Assembly: GCF_003054555.1 (NCBI RefSeq) | Contig: NZ_CP026304.1 | Coordinates: 3,100,001-3,164,000, forward strand | DNA from: Streptomyces lunaelactis | GTDB lineage: Bacteria > Actinomycetota > Actinomycetes > Streptomycetales > Streptomycetaceae | DNA length: 64,000 bases | Direction: 5' to 3' | In this document: positions 1-8,479 of the stretch, piece by piece | Layout of the letters: every line of letters begins with the position of its first letter | Numbering within the stretch: the first letter of the stretch is position 1 | Made by a program: the position numbers and the translations under genes | Notes under the pieces: model-generated | The model's database searches: none | Seen by the model: only the letters and a program-made list of their open reading frames with translations | What the model was told of the DNA's origin: nothing

Positions 1-63
1 AAATAGCCACACAACTGCCATGCCGTAGATAGCTCATGGCAGTAACGAAAGGGAAGAATTCCG

Positions 64-258
64 ATGCGTTGGGACAATGTCTACATCGCGGGCACCGGAG
101 TGCGTCTCCCCCCGCGGGTCAGCACCCGGACCGCGATAGACCAGGGCCTCTACCGCCAGGACGAGGCTGCCAGGAGCGAGCAGCTGGCCGCCACCGTCGC
201 ACCCCCCGGGACGCGCGCCCCCGACCTCGCCGTCACCGCAGCCCGGCAGGCCGCGCAT
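64..258 (+). pseudogene. Truncated ketoacyl-ACP synthase III-like N-terminus
   Basis: The reading frame opens at an ATG after a good ribosome site (GGGAAG) and starts MRWDNVYIAGTGVRLPPRVS, which resembles the first strand and loop of actinobacterial KAS III-like enzymes. Family members run to about 330-350 residues with a Cys-His-Asn active site. Here only about 65 residues are family-like, and then the frame enters unrelated sequence just where a transposase tail begins in another frame. The most likely story is insertion or deletion by an IS4-type element that removed the rest, including every catalytic residue. It cannot be an active enzyme. Family assignment is by recall of the N-terminal pattern only. 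Confidence 0.5.
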
Positions 259-560
259 TGCAGATCCGCGCGGCAGAAAACGGCGCGATCGATCCCGACC
301 GGATCTCCTTCACCGTCACGGTGCAGCTCGCCCGGCTGGCCGCCGCCGCCCAGGCCGCAGCCGACGTCACCACGCTGAGCACCGCACGCCGCGAGGCCGT
401 GGCCGAACTGCCGGCCGCGCTCCTTCCGGCCCGGCGCAACCGGCAGTGCCAGCGCATCAAGAAGCCGACCAAGAACACCTTCGAGGTCAGAAAACGGGAC
501 CAGCCCCGCACTCCCAGTAACGTCAGCTACACGCTCAAAGTTGCCAAGCACCCAGCCTGA
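255..560 (+). pseudogene. IS4-family transposase C-terminal remnant
   Basis: About 100 residues without a start codon of their own. The stretch containing GAIDPDRISFTVTVQLAR, followed later by LPARRNRQCQRIKKP and a lysine-rich tail, matches the C-terminal end of Streptomyces IS4-type transposases, where PDR-SFT and an R/K-rich P-K tail are typical. The DDE catalytic core is absent, so this is a dead fragment. Its upstream edge abuts the broken ketoacyl-synthase frame and its stop lies inside an inverted repeat. It marks an old insertion followed by deletion. Confidence 0.6.
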
Positions 561-600
561 CCTGCACCAATGCATTAACTCGCCGGCATTGCAGGTCAGG
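556..600. repeat. Inverted repeat at end of transposase remnant
   Basis: CCTGACCTGC at the left pairs with GCAGGTCAGG at the right, and an inner AATGC/GCATT pair continues the stem. The transposase stop codon sits in the left arm. It could be the remaining IS end or a terminator hairpin; the sequence does not decide between them. Confidence 0.55.
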
Positions 601-610
601 GACACTTTGA

Positions 611-642
611 CGAGGAAGCCGCAGCGGGGGCGTAAGCGGCGG
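611..642. repeat. Imperfect direct repeat, copy 1 (left of ATPase gene)
   Basis: 32-bp sequence matching the copy at 2234-2265 at 29 positions. The longest identical block is GGGCGTAAGCGGCGG. Both copies have the same orientation and together bracket the ATPase gene. Confidence 0.75.
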
Positions 643-685
643 ACTGCCCTGACAGGCGCGAGGTGAGGGACCTCGGGCACCGCGA

Positions 686-2125
686 CTACCGCGGCTGCCA
701 CGCCCGTACGAGGTCCTCCGGCCCCCAGTGCGCCGCCAGCGGCAGACCCTCAGCCACCCCGGAGCGGGAGACCGCGACCAGCGGGGTGTCGGGTTCGGCG
801 CCGGGGACGGCGAGCATGTCGCGTACCAGGGCGTCGTACTCATGACGACCGAAAGGCTGGGTCTCCAGCCACTTGATTGATCCGACGAAGTGCACCTGCC
901 GCGCCACCGGCTCACGGTCTGCGCCGATGAGGTCGATCTCGGGGTTGTTCTGCCGGTTCCACCAGCCGCCGACTGCCTCGGTCTCGGGCCAATCGTCATC
1001 GGGCAGCAGGCGCAGCAAGGACTCGCGGATCAGCGGCTCGACTGCTCGACCACGCCAGGTGGTCCAGGACCGCTCGATGCGTTCCAGCGCCAGGTCGCCG
1101 CGGCCACGCTCGATGAGTGGGATCGCGCGTTGCAGGAATGCCAGCCAGAACCGCAGATACGGGTCGGCGATCCGGTAGCGCTTGTTCTTGCTGTCCGGTT
1201 TGACGGACAGGGGAAGATCAGCGGCCAGGACTCGCTTGGCCTGCAGCGTGGTCAGCAGCGGGGAGAGCGTGCCGGACGGCAGTGCGGCGGCCCCGCCGGC
1301 CTGGGCGGCGATCGCGCTGAACGTACGCTCACCGCTGCCGACTGATTCCAGGACCGCCCGGGAGTGCGAGGCTTCAGGGAACTCGCCCAGCAGGGACAGC
1401 TCGCCGGCCACCAGCAGGGGCGAGAGAGGATTGGCGAACGACGTCTGCAGGAAGTCCGTCCGGCTCATCCCGGGCCGCCATGACTGCACGATCTCCGGGA
1501 ATCCGCCGGTGATCAGCTGGGCGTCCACGGCATCTGCCGCATCGAGCGCAGTCATGGCCTGCACATCGGCCAGATTCAGAGGCTGGATGGTCATCTTCGC
1601 CGCCCGCCCGAAGAACGGTCTACCGTACGACTGCAATGCCTCCATTACCGACATATCGCTGCCGACCAGCAACAGGAACACCGGCTTGGAAGACAGATGG
1701 CGGTCCCAGACGGTCTGGAGTGCGCCCTCGAATTCCTGATCCTGCTCGACCAGCCAGGGCACCTCGTCAATCACCGCGATGCTGGGCGCGTCGTCCGGGA
1801 CCGCGAGTGCCAGCGACCGCAGGGCCTGATTCCAGTCCTGCGGCTGGAGGCCGGCGACCAGCTCCGCACCCGGCAGCGCCGACTGCGCCAGGGCCGCGGT
1901 GAAGTCGGCGCGCTCTGCCACCGGGTTTCGCCCCCGGGTGGCCTGGAACACCACGTACGGCAGCCCCGAGCGGTCGCAGAACTCCTGAACCAGCCGAGAC
2001 TTCCCCACCCGACGCCGACCCGTCATGATCACGGCCCGCCCCCGAGTGGCTCCACCACTTTCTGCGACGCTCCGGTACTGCTCAGCGAGCAGCTCAAGAT
2101 CCCCAGCCCGGCCTTGGAACTCCAC
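686..2125 (-). CDS. AAA/DUF234-type ATP-binding protein
   Basis: A 479-residue P-loop ATPase of the archaeal-ATPase/DUF234 type. The Walker A motif GRRRVGKS is at residues 36-43 and the Walker B-like segment SIAVIDEVPWL is near 110. The C-terminal part, rich in W and R with a nuclease-like look (EIDLIGAD, near 370), fits the DUF234 domain. Function in this family is poorly known. I chose the GTG start because GGAGAG lies 6-7 bases upstream; an in-frame TTG 18 bases earlier is possible. AT-rich tandem repeats sit immediately upstream and suggest autoregulation. The gene stands alone between two copies of a 32-bp repeat and next to a transposase remnant, which suggests it was acquired as a unit. 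Confidence 0.85.
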   Translation of the reverse strand: MEFQGRAGDLELLAEQYRSVAESGGATRGRAVIMTGRRRVGKSRLVQEFCDRSGLPYVVFQATRGRNPVAERADFTAALAQSALPGAELVAGLQPQDWNQALRSLALAVPDDAPSIAVIDEVPWLVEQDQEFEGALQTVWDRHLSSKPVFLLLVGSDMSVMEALQSYGRPFFGRAAKMTIQPLNLADVQAMTALDAADAVDAQLITGGFPEIVQSWRPGMSRTDFLQTSFANPLSPLLVAGELSLLGEFPEASHSRAVLESVGSGERTFSAIAAQAGGAAALPSGTLSPLLTTLQAKRVLAADLPLSVKPDSKNKRYRIADPYLRFWLAFLQRAIPLIERGRGDLALERIERSWTTWRGRAVEPLIRESLLRLLPDDDWPETEAVGGWWNRQNNPEIDLIGADREPVARQVHFVGSIKWLETQPFGRHEYDALVRDMLAVPGAEPDTPLVAVSRSGVAEGLPLAAHWGPEDLVRAWQPR

Positions 2126-2146
2126 GAAGCACTCTCCGGCCAATTA

Positions 2147-2178
2147 ACGTAGATGAATTCTTACGTAGATTGAATCTT
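2147..2178. promoter_or_regulatory. Two tandem AT-rich 16-bp repeats upstream of the ATPase gene
   Basis: ACGTAGATGAATTCTT is followed directly by ACGTAGATTGAATCTT (13 of 16 identical). The block is strikingly AT-rich for this genome and lies 22 bases before the ATPase start. It could be an iteron-like operator or the promoter itself. Confidence 0.5.
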
Positions 2179-2233
2179 ACTTCAATGGGCGGCCGCCTCG
2201 ACGACACACAAAGAGAGACCGCGGAAACTCAAG

Positions 2234-2265
2234 CGAGGACGCCGCAGCACGGGCGTAAGCGGCGG
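2234..2265. repeat. Imperfect direct repeat, copy 2 (right of ATPase gene)
   Basis: Second copy of the 32-bp repeat at 611-642 (29 matches), in the same orientation. It lies just after the 3' end of the minus-strand YbhN-like gene and upstream of the ATPase promoter region. Confidence 0.75.
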
Positions 2266-2288
2266 GATCCGTCCTGGTGGGGCCGGTC

Positions 2289-3272
2289 TCAGAGCACCCG
2301 CCACCGCACCAGCGCGGCCAGTACCGCCACCCCGGGCAGCAGCGGCAGCCATACGGTGAGGAAGCGGAAGCCGAGCACCGTGGCGGTGGCGACGACGAGC
2401 GGCGCGCCCACCATGACGAGCGCGACGGCCAGGGCCGGCTCGACCGAGCCGATGCCGCCCGGAGCCGGAATGAACCCGGCCGCGATGCTCGCCGCGAGGT
2501 ACGCGACCACGATGTGCGGCCACCAGACCGGCAGCCCGAGCGCGAGCGCGACACAGACCAGCACTCCCGCCTGCAGGAGCGGGAAGGCCAGCGCGCCGCC
2601 CCACAGGGCAAGCGCCCGGGAGGGCCTCTTGTGCAGGGCGCGTGCGTCGGTCAGCGCGGTGCGCAGGAAGCCGGCGATGAAACGGCGCAGCCGCGGGATG
2701 GCGGCCAGCGTGATCGCCGCCACGGCGATCACGGCGACCGTCACGACGAGGGCCGTCAGGACGGCGCGCCCCGGCGGCACGAGTTCGTTCAGCCGCAGCG
2801 CGTCGGGAAAGGCCAGCACCAGAGCCAGCAGCAGTCCGATCCTGGCGACCGCCTCGACGAGCGAGTACAGGGCGAGCGCGGCCGTCGAGCGGTCCAGCGG
2901 TATGCCGCAGCCCCGCATGAAGCGGAGCGTGACCACATGCGCTCCGAGTCCCGCCGGGAGCAGGTGGTTGGCGGCGCCGGCGGCGAACTGCGAGGCCAGC
3001 AGCCGCGCGACGGGCAGCCGTTCCACGACGGTCCCCTGCCGTACGCAGGACGCCGCGACCCAGCACATGCCGGTGGTGGCGGCCCCCATGAGCAGCCAGC
3101 CGATGTCGGCGCCGCCGAGGCGGCTGACGCCGGAGGCCACGAGCGACCAGTTGTTGGCGGCCCACAGGGCGACCAGAGCGAACGGGACGAGGCAGATGAT
3201 CTGCCGGACGGGAAGCCGCCGCAAACGGGTCGGCGGCTGCCGTCGCAGGGGGAGGGTCTCGGGCATGGCCAC
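2289..3272 (-). CDS. YbhN/UPF0104-type membrane protein (LPG synthase TM-like)
   Basis: A 327-residue integral membrane protein with about eight hydrophobic segments. A conserved-looking loop FIPAPGGIGSVEPALA lies near residues 268-283; the P-G-G-x-G-x-x-E pattern is the hallmark of the membrane half of lysylphosphatidylglycerol synthases and the UPF0104/YbhN family. The aminoacyl-transferring C-terminal domain is absent, so it cannot make lysyl-PG alone; flippase-like or lipid-binding roles are proposed for the family. The start is GTG, with an ATG two codons later; AAGGA lies at a workable distance. It is monocistronic as far as can be seen. Confidence 0.85.
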   Translation of the reverse strand: MAMPETLPLRRQPPTRLRRLPVRQIICLVPFALVALWAANNWSLVASGVSRLGGADIGWLLMGAATTGMCWVAASCVRQGTVVERLPVARLLASQFAAGAANHLLPAGLGAHVVTLRFMRGCGIPLDRSTAALALYSLVEAVARIGLLLALVLAFPDALRLNELVPPGRAVLTALVVTVAVIAVAAITLAAIPRLRRFIAGFLRTALTDARALHKRPSRALALWGGALAFPLLQAGVLVCVALALGLPVWWPHIVVAYLAASIAAGFIPAPGGIGSVEPALAVALVMVGAPLVVATATVLGFRFLTVWLPLLPGVAVLAALVRWRVL

Positions 3273-3445
3273 GCTCTGGGCCGTCCTTCGTCAGGGGTAC
3301 GTCACGCAACGCGAGCGCGGTGCGGGCGGGAGGGCTTCCCGGGAACCTGCCCCCAGTTCACGGCATCCCGGTGTCGCGCGCCCAACATCCGGCGGATACG
3401 TCGATGGCCGAGACATGTCGCCGCCCCCTGGACTGCTCGCGGTGA

Positions 3446-3916
3446 CTACAGCGCGGCGCTGACCACCAGAGCGAACGAGGCGATGATGAACAGGGTGCGG
3501 ATCAGGTGGAGGCGGTTCCAGGGGGACTCGAAGGCCGCGCGGACCTCGCTGGCGGGGACGGCCGGGGAGGCCGAATCGGCAGCGGCGAGGGCGTTGTTCA
3601 GCGGGATGTTGCCGGCGATGGTGATGAGGTTGTTGACGACCGCGCAGACCAGGCCCGCGATGAGCAGCCAGCGCTGGGTGTCGGTGCGGCCGTCCACAGG
3701 GACGGCGAGGGCCGCGGCGGGGAACGCCATGAGCCCGAGGAAGACCGTGACGAAGAGTGGGCGCGGCACGGTCTCGTTGATGCGGGTCATGGCCGGTACG
3801 AAGTGTTCGTCCGGCAGCCGGGCCAGCCCGGGCATGATGCCGGTCTGGAAGATCAGCATCATGCCCGCGTACAGACCCGTGAAGATGACGGCTAGGGCGA
3901 GGAGAAGGGTGGCCAT
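3446..3916 (-). CDS. DUF1772-type small membrane protein
   Basis: About 156 residues with four hydrophobic helices. The first is LLLALAVIFTGLYAGMMLIF, and near residue 100 is VVNNLITIAGNIPLNNAL. The N-P-N-N-like motif before the third helix and the later SPWNRLHLIR are typical of DUF1772 (anthrone oxygenase-like) proteins. Most members have no known function, and a redox role should not be assumed. ATGs 9 and 12 bases upstream are equally possible because no clear Shine-Dalgarno sequence marks one of them. Confidence 0.8.
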   Translation of the reverse strand: MATLLLALAVIFTGLYAGMMLIFQTGIMPGLARLPDEHFVPAMTRINETVPRPLFVTVFLGLMAFPAAALAVPVDGRTDTQRWLLIAGLVCAVVNNLITIAGNIPLNNALAAADSASPAVPASEVRAAFESPWNRLHLIRTLFIIASFALVVSAAL

Positions 3917-4058
3917 GGCGCACATCATGGCGTGACGGGGCGGGCGGCGCAGCCGCCTCGCGGCGGGAAAGTCGCCCGGCTGAGCGATCCCACCCTCGAC
4001 CCGCGGTGCCCGCCCCGGGTACCGCTCGGCCTCGGCCGCGTCACCCGCCCGGCACAGC

Positions 4059-5657
4059 TCAGTCCCGCAGCCGCTGCGCCTGAACGATCGCGTCCGCCAG
4101 CTCGCGCACCGCGCTGTCCTCCGTCGACTCCGCCAGGTTCCTCGCCCGCTTTGCGAGCTCACCGAGCCCCGGTGCTCCCGGCATCGAGCCGCCCCGCAGC
4201 GACTCCGCGAAGTACGCGGCGACCGCCGTGACCTGGAGCCGCTTGGACGCGCCGTCCCACAGCGCGCCGTCGACCGCGTCCGCCTCGATCGAGCCCGTCT
4301 GCTCGTGCGGCGCGCGCGTCCCCGGGTCGAGCCAGCGCACGGTCGCCGTCGCGAGATGCCCGCTCGCGCCTTCCCGGAGCCGTACGGCATACAGCGCCGT
4401 GACCGTGTGCCCCGGGCCGATCTCGCCGCCGTCCACACGGTCGTTGCGGAAGTCCTCGTCCGCGACCGCGCGGTTCTCGTACCCGATGAGCCGGAACTGC
4501 TTGACCGTCTTCGGGTCGAAGGCCACCTGCGCCTTCGCGTCCCGCGCGCGCAGCTCGACATGGGCGGGCAGTTGGTCGCAGAAGACCTTCCTGGCCTGCT
4601 CGCTGGTGGACACATACGTGGTGTGGCCGTCGCCCTTGTCGGCGAGCCGCTCCATCAGCGCATCGCCGTACTCACTGCCGACGCCGACACCGAAGAGCGT
4701 GATGCCGTACTCGCGGCGGGCGTCGTCGATCCGGTCGAGGATCGCGTCGGCCTTGGTCTCGCCTGTGTTGGCGAGGGCGTCGGAGAGGAGGACGACGCGG
4801 TTGGTAGCGCCGCGCCTACGGCCCTCGACCGCCTCGTCGTAGCCGGTCCGCACCCCCGCCTCGACGTTGGTGGAATCGGTCGGCTCGAGGCTGTCGATCA
4901 CCGTGTGGATACGGTCGCGGCTGTCGGCGACCCGGGTCATCGGCAGCCGGGTCTCGGCCTTGTCGCTGAAGGTGACCAGAGCGATCGAGTCGTCGTCGCG
5001 CAGTTGGTCGGTGAGGATGCCCAGCGACTCCTTGACCAGGTCGAGCCGGCCGGGCTCGGCCATGGAACCGGAGATGTCGATCACGAAGGTGAGCGCGGCG
5101 GGCGGCCGTTCGCCCTTGCGGTCGGTGGGGCGGGTGGAGAGTCCGACCCGTACCAGCGACCAGTCCTCGCCGCTCCCCTCCCCCGCGCTCTCGCTGCTGA
5201 TCTCGCCCTCCGCGCTCCGGGGGCGGGCGCCGTCGACCGTCACGGAGAAGCCGTCGCTCTTCGGCCTCGGATAGTCCTGACGGAAGCTGTTGATGAACTC
5301 CTCGGGCCGTATGTCACTCGCCTGCGGCCGCTGTCCGTCCTCCAGCGTCCGGCGGGCATAGCCGTACGAGGCGGTGTCCACGTCGAGCGCGAAGGTCGAC
5401 AGATAGTCGGCCGCGGGCTTGGAGTCCTGGAGCGCGTCCCCCTTCCGCTGCCCCTCCGACCCGCCGTCAACCCCCTGCGCGGGCGCGCCCCCTCCGCCGT
5501 CGGGCGCGAGGGGAGCGGGGTTCGCGCCGTCGTTCGCCCGCTCCCTGCCAGAGGTCCGGTCGGCCTGAGCACCCGCCCCGCAGCCCGCGGTCAGCAACAT
5601 GCCGCCGGCCAGCATCGCGGCCGCCACTCCCCTGTATGTCCGTGCGCCGAGCTTCAT
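4059..5657 (-). CDS. vWA-domain lipoprotein (YfbK-like)
   Basis: A 532-residue secreted lipoprotein. The signal peptide ends in lipobox LTAGC, so Cys is lipidated after export. Next comes a low-complexity Gly/Pro/Asp linker, then a YfbK-type N-terminal region (the segment with FALDVDTASYGYARRTL). The von Willebrand A domain follows with MIDAS motif DISGSMAEPG (D-x-S-x-S) and the usual later Thr/Asp. The C-terminal third matches the DUF3520-like tail of these proteins. It probably binds a protein partner on the outer face of the membrane in a divalent-metal-dependent way. The ATG was chosen because GGGAGC precedes it and the signal peptide begins there; an upstream ATG extension of 29 residues lacks such support. 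Confidence 0.88.
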   Translation of the reverse strand: MKLGARTYRGVAAAMLAGGMLLTAGCGAGAQADRTSGRERANDGANPAPLAPDGGGGAPAQGVDGGSEGQRKGDALQDSKPAADYLSTFALDVDTASYGYARRTLEDGQRPQASDIRPEEFINSFRQDYPRPKSDGFSVTVDGARPRSAEGEISSESAGEGSGEDWSLVRVGLSTRPTDRKGERPPAALTFVIDISGSMAEPGRLDLVKESLGILTDQLRDDDSIALVTFSDKAETRLPMTRVADSRDRIHTVIDSLEPTDSTNVEAGVRTGYDEAVEGRRRGATNRVVLLSDALANTGETKADAILDRIDDARREYGITLFGVGVGSEYGDALMERLADKGDGHTTYVSTSEQARKVFCDQLPAHVELRARDAKAQVAFDPKTVKQFRLIGYENRAVADEDFRNDRVDGGEIGPGHTVTALYAVRLREGASGHLATATVRWLDPGTRAPHEQTGSIEADAVDGALWDGASKRLQVTAVAAYFAESLRGGSMPGAPGLGELAKRARNLAESTEDSAVRELADAIVQAQRLRD

Positions 5658-6106
5658 CTGGGCTCCCTGGATCGTCAGCACTTGTGAATGTGACGTGCGA
5701 GACAGCCCGAAGGAGCAGACGAAGTCGTTGCGGATGAATCTCAATGTGGCAACGGCGGGTGGGAGTTGGCGTGCGCCAGGCGGGATTTGTCAGACAAGGC
5801 CTGGTTAGGAGTAGCCCGGGAAAGGCGACGCCCGCCCTGCAGCCGTGACTTGAGCCGAGCAGAGGCGGGCGATGCTGTCCGACCGGGTCGGCTGGAGAAC
5901 GCTGGTCACGTTGTCGAGAGTCACCTCGGCGCCCATGATCGCGTTTCGCACCAAATCGACGACATTCGTGACAGCGATGGTGGCGACACCATGCCTGACT
6001 CGACAATTGATCGAGTCGCTGCCCTAACCGCCCGGGCCGATGATCGGGCACGCCCCTCACTCAAATGAGTGCCAGGGCCACGCGCCCATGAATAGCCGTC
6101 CGATCC
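5658..6106. other. Gene-poor spacer with a possible decayed minus-strand ORF
   Basis: This contains the upstream region of the vWA gene. On the minus strand a short open frame without a convincing start (about 5812-6030) contains VRNAIMGAEVTLDNVTSVLQ, which looks protein-like rather than random. I cannot name a family, and it may be the tail of a deleted gene. No clear terminator or promoter is visible. Confidence 0.35.
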
Positions 6107-6637
6107 TCAGAAGCGTTCGACCTCTTCGCCGTCCGGAACCTTGTAGCAACCGGACACCAGGTTCAGGCTCAGCTTCGGCGGGTCATTCTTGGCCATTTTG
6201 GTGACCTTGACGCTGACCTTCTTCTTGTCGTTGTCGGCGGTCAGGGTGATGTTTTTGTTCTTGCTGGTATTCGGTCCGTATTCGACGATCTCCCACCCGT
6301 GCTTGGGCAGTTCTCCCTTGAGTCGCTCCATCGCTTCGTCGAGGTCGCTCGCCGAGGCAGGGGTGAAGCTCCACGGATGGAAGATGCGGAAGTATGTCTT
6401 TGTGTCCTTGCCTGAGCAGTCCATCACTCCCGGAAGGCTATCTGACGCCTTTCCCTTCACGCCCAGCAGATCGTAGATTTCGCTGGAGACCCTTTCCATC
6501 GTGTCGGCGGCGTCAAGCGAGGTGCTCGTGCCGGCGAACGGTACGCCATCGCTCTTGTCGTCAGTCATGCCACATCCGGTCAGGATAGTGAGTACAAGGG
6601 GTACGGCGAGCACGGAGGCACGCATTCTGGTCTTCAC
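6107..6637 (-). CDS. Small lipoprotein downstream of DUF1023 hydrolase
   Basis: A 176-residue lipoprotein: basic N-terminus, hydrophobic core, lipobox LTGC at about residue 22. The mature part is hydrophilic, with two Cys-containing segments (MDCSGKD and VSGCYKV) that may form a disulfide. No enzymatic motif is recognisable. GTG start with AGGAGAG upstream. It starts 12 bases after the stop of the hydrolase gene, so the two are almost certainly cotranscribed, and it probably works on the cell surface with that hydrolase. Confidence 0.8.
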   Translation of the reverse strand: MKTRMRASVLAVPLVLTILTGCGMTDDKSDGVPFAGTSTSLDAADTMERVSSEIYDLLGVKGKASDSLPGVMDCSGKDTKTYFRIFHPWSFTPASASDLDEAMERLKGELPKHGWEIVEYGPNTSKNKNITLTADNDKKKVSVKVTKMAKNDPPKLSLNLVSGCYKVPDGEEVERF

Positions 6638-6649
6638 GTCTGAGCTCTC

Positions 6650-8479
6650 CTACTTCGAACGCAGTACTTCTTCACTCGTCAATGGGTTGGGCGGCGGCTT
6701 CAAGGCCACGTCCTCCCCCTTCCCCACAACCACCAGGGCCTGATTCTCCAGACTTGTCGACCCCTCATCCCAGTAACCGCTGTGGCCTTCAGTGTCCGTG
6801 GTCATCTGGTTGGCACCGAATTGCTCATCGCTGGGAATTCTGAAGCCGTCCCCGCCGTGTCCATAGCGGCCGAGATCCGGGACCACGTCCCCCTCGGCTT
6901 CCTCGTTCCACACATGCCCCTTGGGGACATCCATCTCCTCGGCACCCGACACCTTGACACCGGGGCTGCCCGCGAAGACGACGTCATCGGCGTTGAGGTC
7001 CCCTGCCTGGGCCGCTGCGCCGACCAGGGTCGTCCCGTACGAATGGCTGATCACGGTACGGTGCGGTGCCGTATCGCCGGTGTGTGACGTTTCCAGGCCG
7101 TCCAGGAACCGGTTGAGCGCCGGTGCGCCGTCGTACGCGTAGTGCTCGAACGGGGCGTCCTTGGGTACGGAATCAGGTGCGTCGTATCCGAGCCAGGTGA
7201 TGGAGGAGACGGACTCACCATCGGCATTGTCGTCGGCCGATCTCCACACATTGACCGAGCGGTTGATGTCGCCCTCGATCTTTCCGAGCTCCGCCGTCGT
7301 ACCCGGCACGTAGACCGACTGGTGATCCGCGGTGTCCGGGTTTCCGTTGGCGAGGATCGCGCGCCCGTCGCCCTCGGTGCTGAAGCCCAGCAGATACGCC
7401 TCGGGCAGTCCTTTCGTGCCGGTCTGGTCGAAGCGGTTCTGGATCGCGTCCATGCCGTCGATGGATTTGTGGGCGCTCTTCCGTGCTTCTTCCCATTCCT
7501 TCCACGCCACGCTGTCGACCTTGACGCCCTTCATGATGGTGCCGGTCATGGGGTTGATGTAGTCCGTGTGCCGCGTGGGCTCCGGATGCTTCTTGAGCCA
7601 CGTGTCGTATTCGACCTGCGCGGCACCTCGGGCCTCGGCGAGCACCATCCGGTTCGCGTCGTCGCGTACGGCGGAGGGAAGGCCGTCGAGCGCTCCGATG
7701 CTCGCGGGGTGCATGGAGACGTAGGCTGCGCGCTGCTCCTCGGAGAGGCCGTTCCACCAGTTGGCGTTGTCCTGGGGCAAATCGTTCTTGGGCGGTGGCT
7801 TGATCGTGTCGAGGTAGGCATCGGCCGCGTCGCGTACGCCCCCCGTGTCCGACGTGACGTCCGTCCAGTCCCGGGCGGACACTGTCAGGTCGTCATCGGC
7901 CTTGAGGGCCTGTATTTTCGGCGCCCACTTCGTGTCCGCGTCCGTGGCTTCCCTCACCGCGTCGGCGATCCGGTTCGCGTACCCCATCGCCTTGCCGTAG
8001 TTCGGGTTCGGGTGGATGTTCGCCGCCTGGCGCTCCACGGCATCGGAAGTCGGGCTGCCTCCGGCACTCCCCGTCACCGTGCCGCCGTCAGCGACCTTCT
8101 CGTCGCCTGGCTTCTGACCCGCCGGAAACGTGACCGAGCCGTCCGGGTTCACCGTGCAGCCCTGGGCGTCCCCGATCGCCGTGTCCAGCTTCCGCTTGGC
8201 GGCCGCCATGTCGTAGGCGAACCCGTTGAGGGCCGTGCTGATCACGCCGCATTCGGTCTGGATGTAGTGGAAGTTCTTCGTCAGGGCTTGAAGCTGCTTC
8301 TGTGCCGCCTCCGCTGCGTCACCCTGCAACGTCTTGCGCATCCCTGCGGCCACGGTGTTCTCGACGCGATCCTTGGCTGCCTGGGCCACGTTGCCCATGG
8401 AGCGGTATCCGTCGGCGGCGTCCTCGTACTCGGAGGGCTTGAAGGCCTTGAGGGTGGCGTAGTCCATCCCGTCCGTCAC
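6650..8479 (-). CDS. DUF1023 alpha/beta hydrolase with WXG100-like N-terminus
   Basis: A 609-residue protein. Residues 1-110 are helical and Ala/Gln/Lys-rich, like WXG100/ESX-type helical hairpins. Residues 240-280 hold the conserved WWNGLSEEQRAAYVSMHP segment seen in DUF1023 proteins. The hydrolase core has the nucleophile elbow HSYGT (Ser480), a likely acid at Asp531 or Asp535, and His566. The substrate is unknown. No N-terminal signal is visible, so export, if any, may go through a type VII-like route, as inferred from the N-terminal helices. The GTG start overlaps the stop of the upstream gene in a GTGA tetranucleotide, which supports translational coupling. Confidence 0.85.
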   Translation of the reverse strand: MTDGMDYATLKAFKPSEYEDAADGYRSMGNVAQAAKDRVENTVAAGMRKTLQGDAAEAAQKQLQALTKNFHYIQTECGVISTALNGFAYDMAAAKRKLDTAIGDAQGCTVNPDGSVTFPAGQKPGDEKVADGGTVTGSAGGSPTSDAVERQAANIHPNPNYGKAMGYANRIADAVREATDADTKWAPKIQALKADDDLTVSARDWTDVTSDTGGVRDAADAYLDTIKPPPKNDLPQDNANWWNGLSEEQRAAYVSMHPASIGALDGLPSAVRDDANRMVLAEARGAAQVEYDTWLKKHPEPTRHTDYINPMTGTIMKGVKVDSVAWKEWEEARKSAHKSIDGMDAIQNRFDQTGTKGLPEAYLLGFSTEGDGRAILANGNPDTADHQSVYVPGTTAELGKIEGDINRSVNVWRSADDNADGESVSSITWLGYDAPDSVPKDAPFEHYAYDGAPALNRFLDGLETSHTGDTAPHRTVISHSYGTTLVGAAAQAGDLNADDVVFAGSPGVKVSGAEEMDVPKGHVWNEEAEGDVVPDLGRYGHGGDGFRIPSDEQFGANQMTTDTEGHSGYWDEGSTSLENQALVVVGKGEDVALKPPPNPLTSEEVLRSK

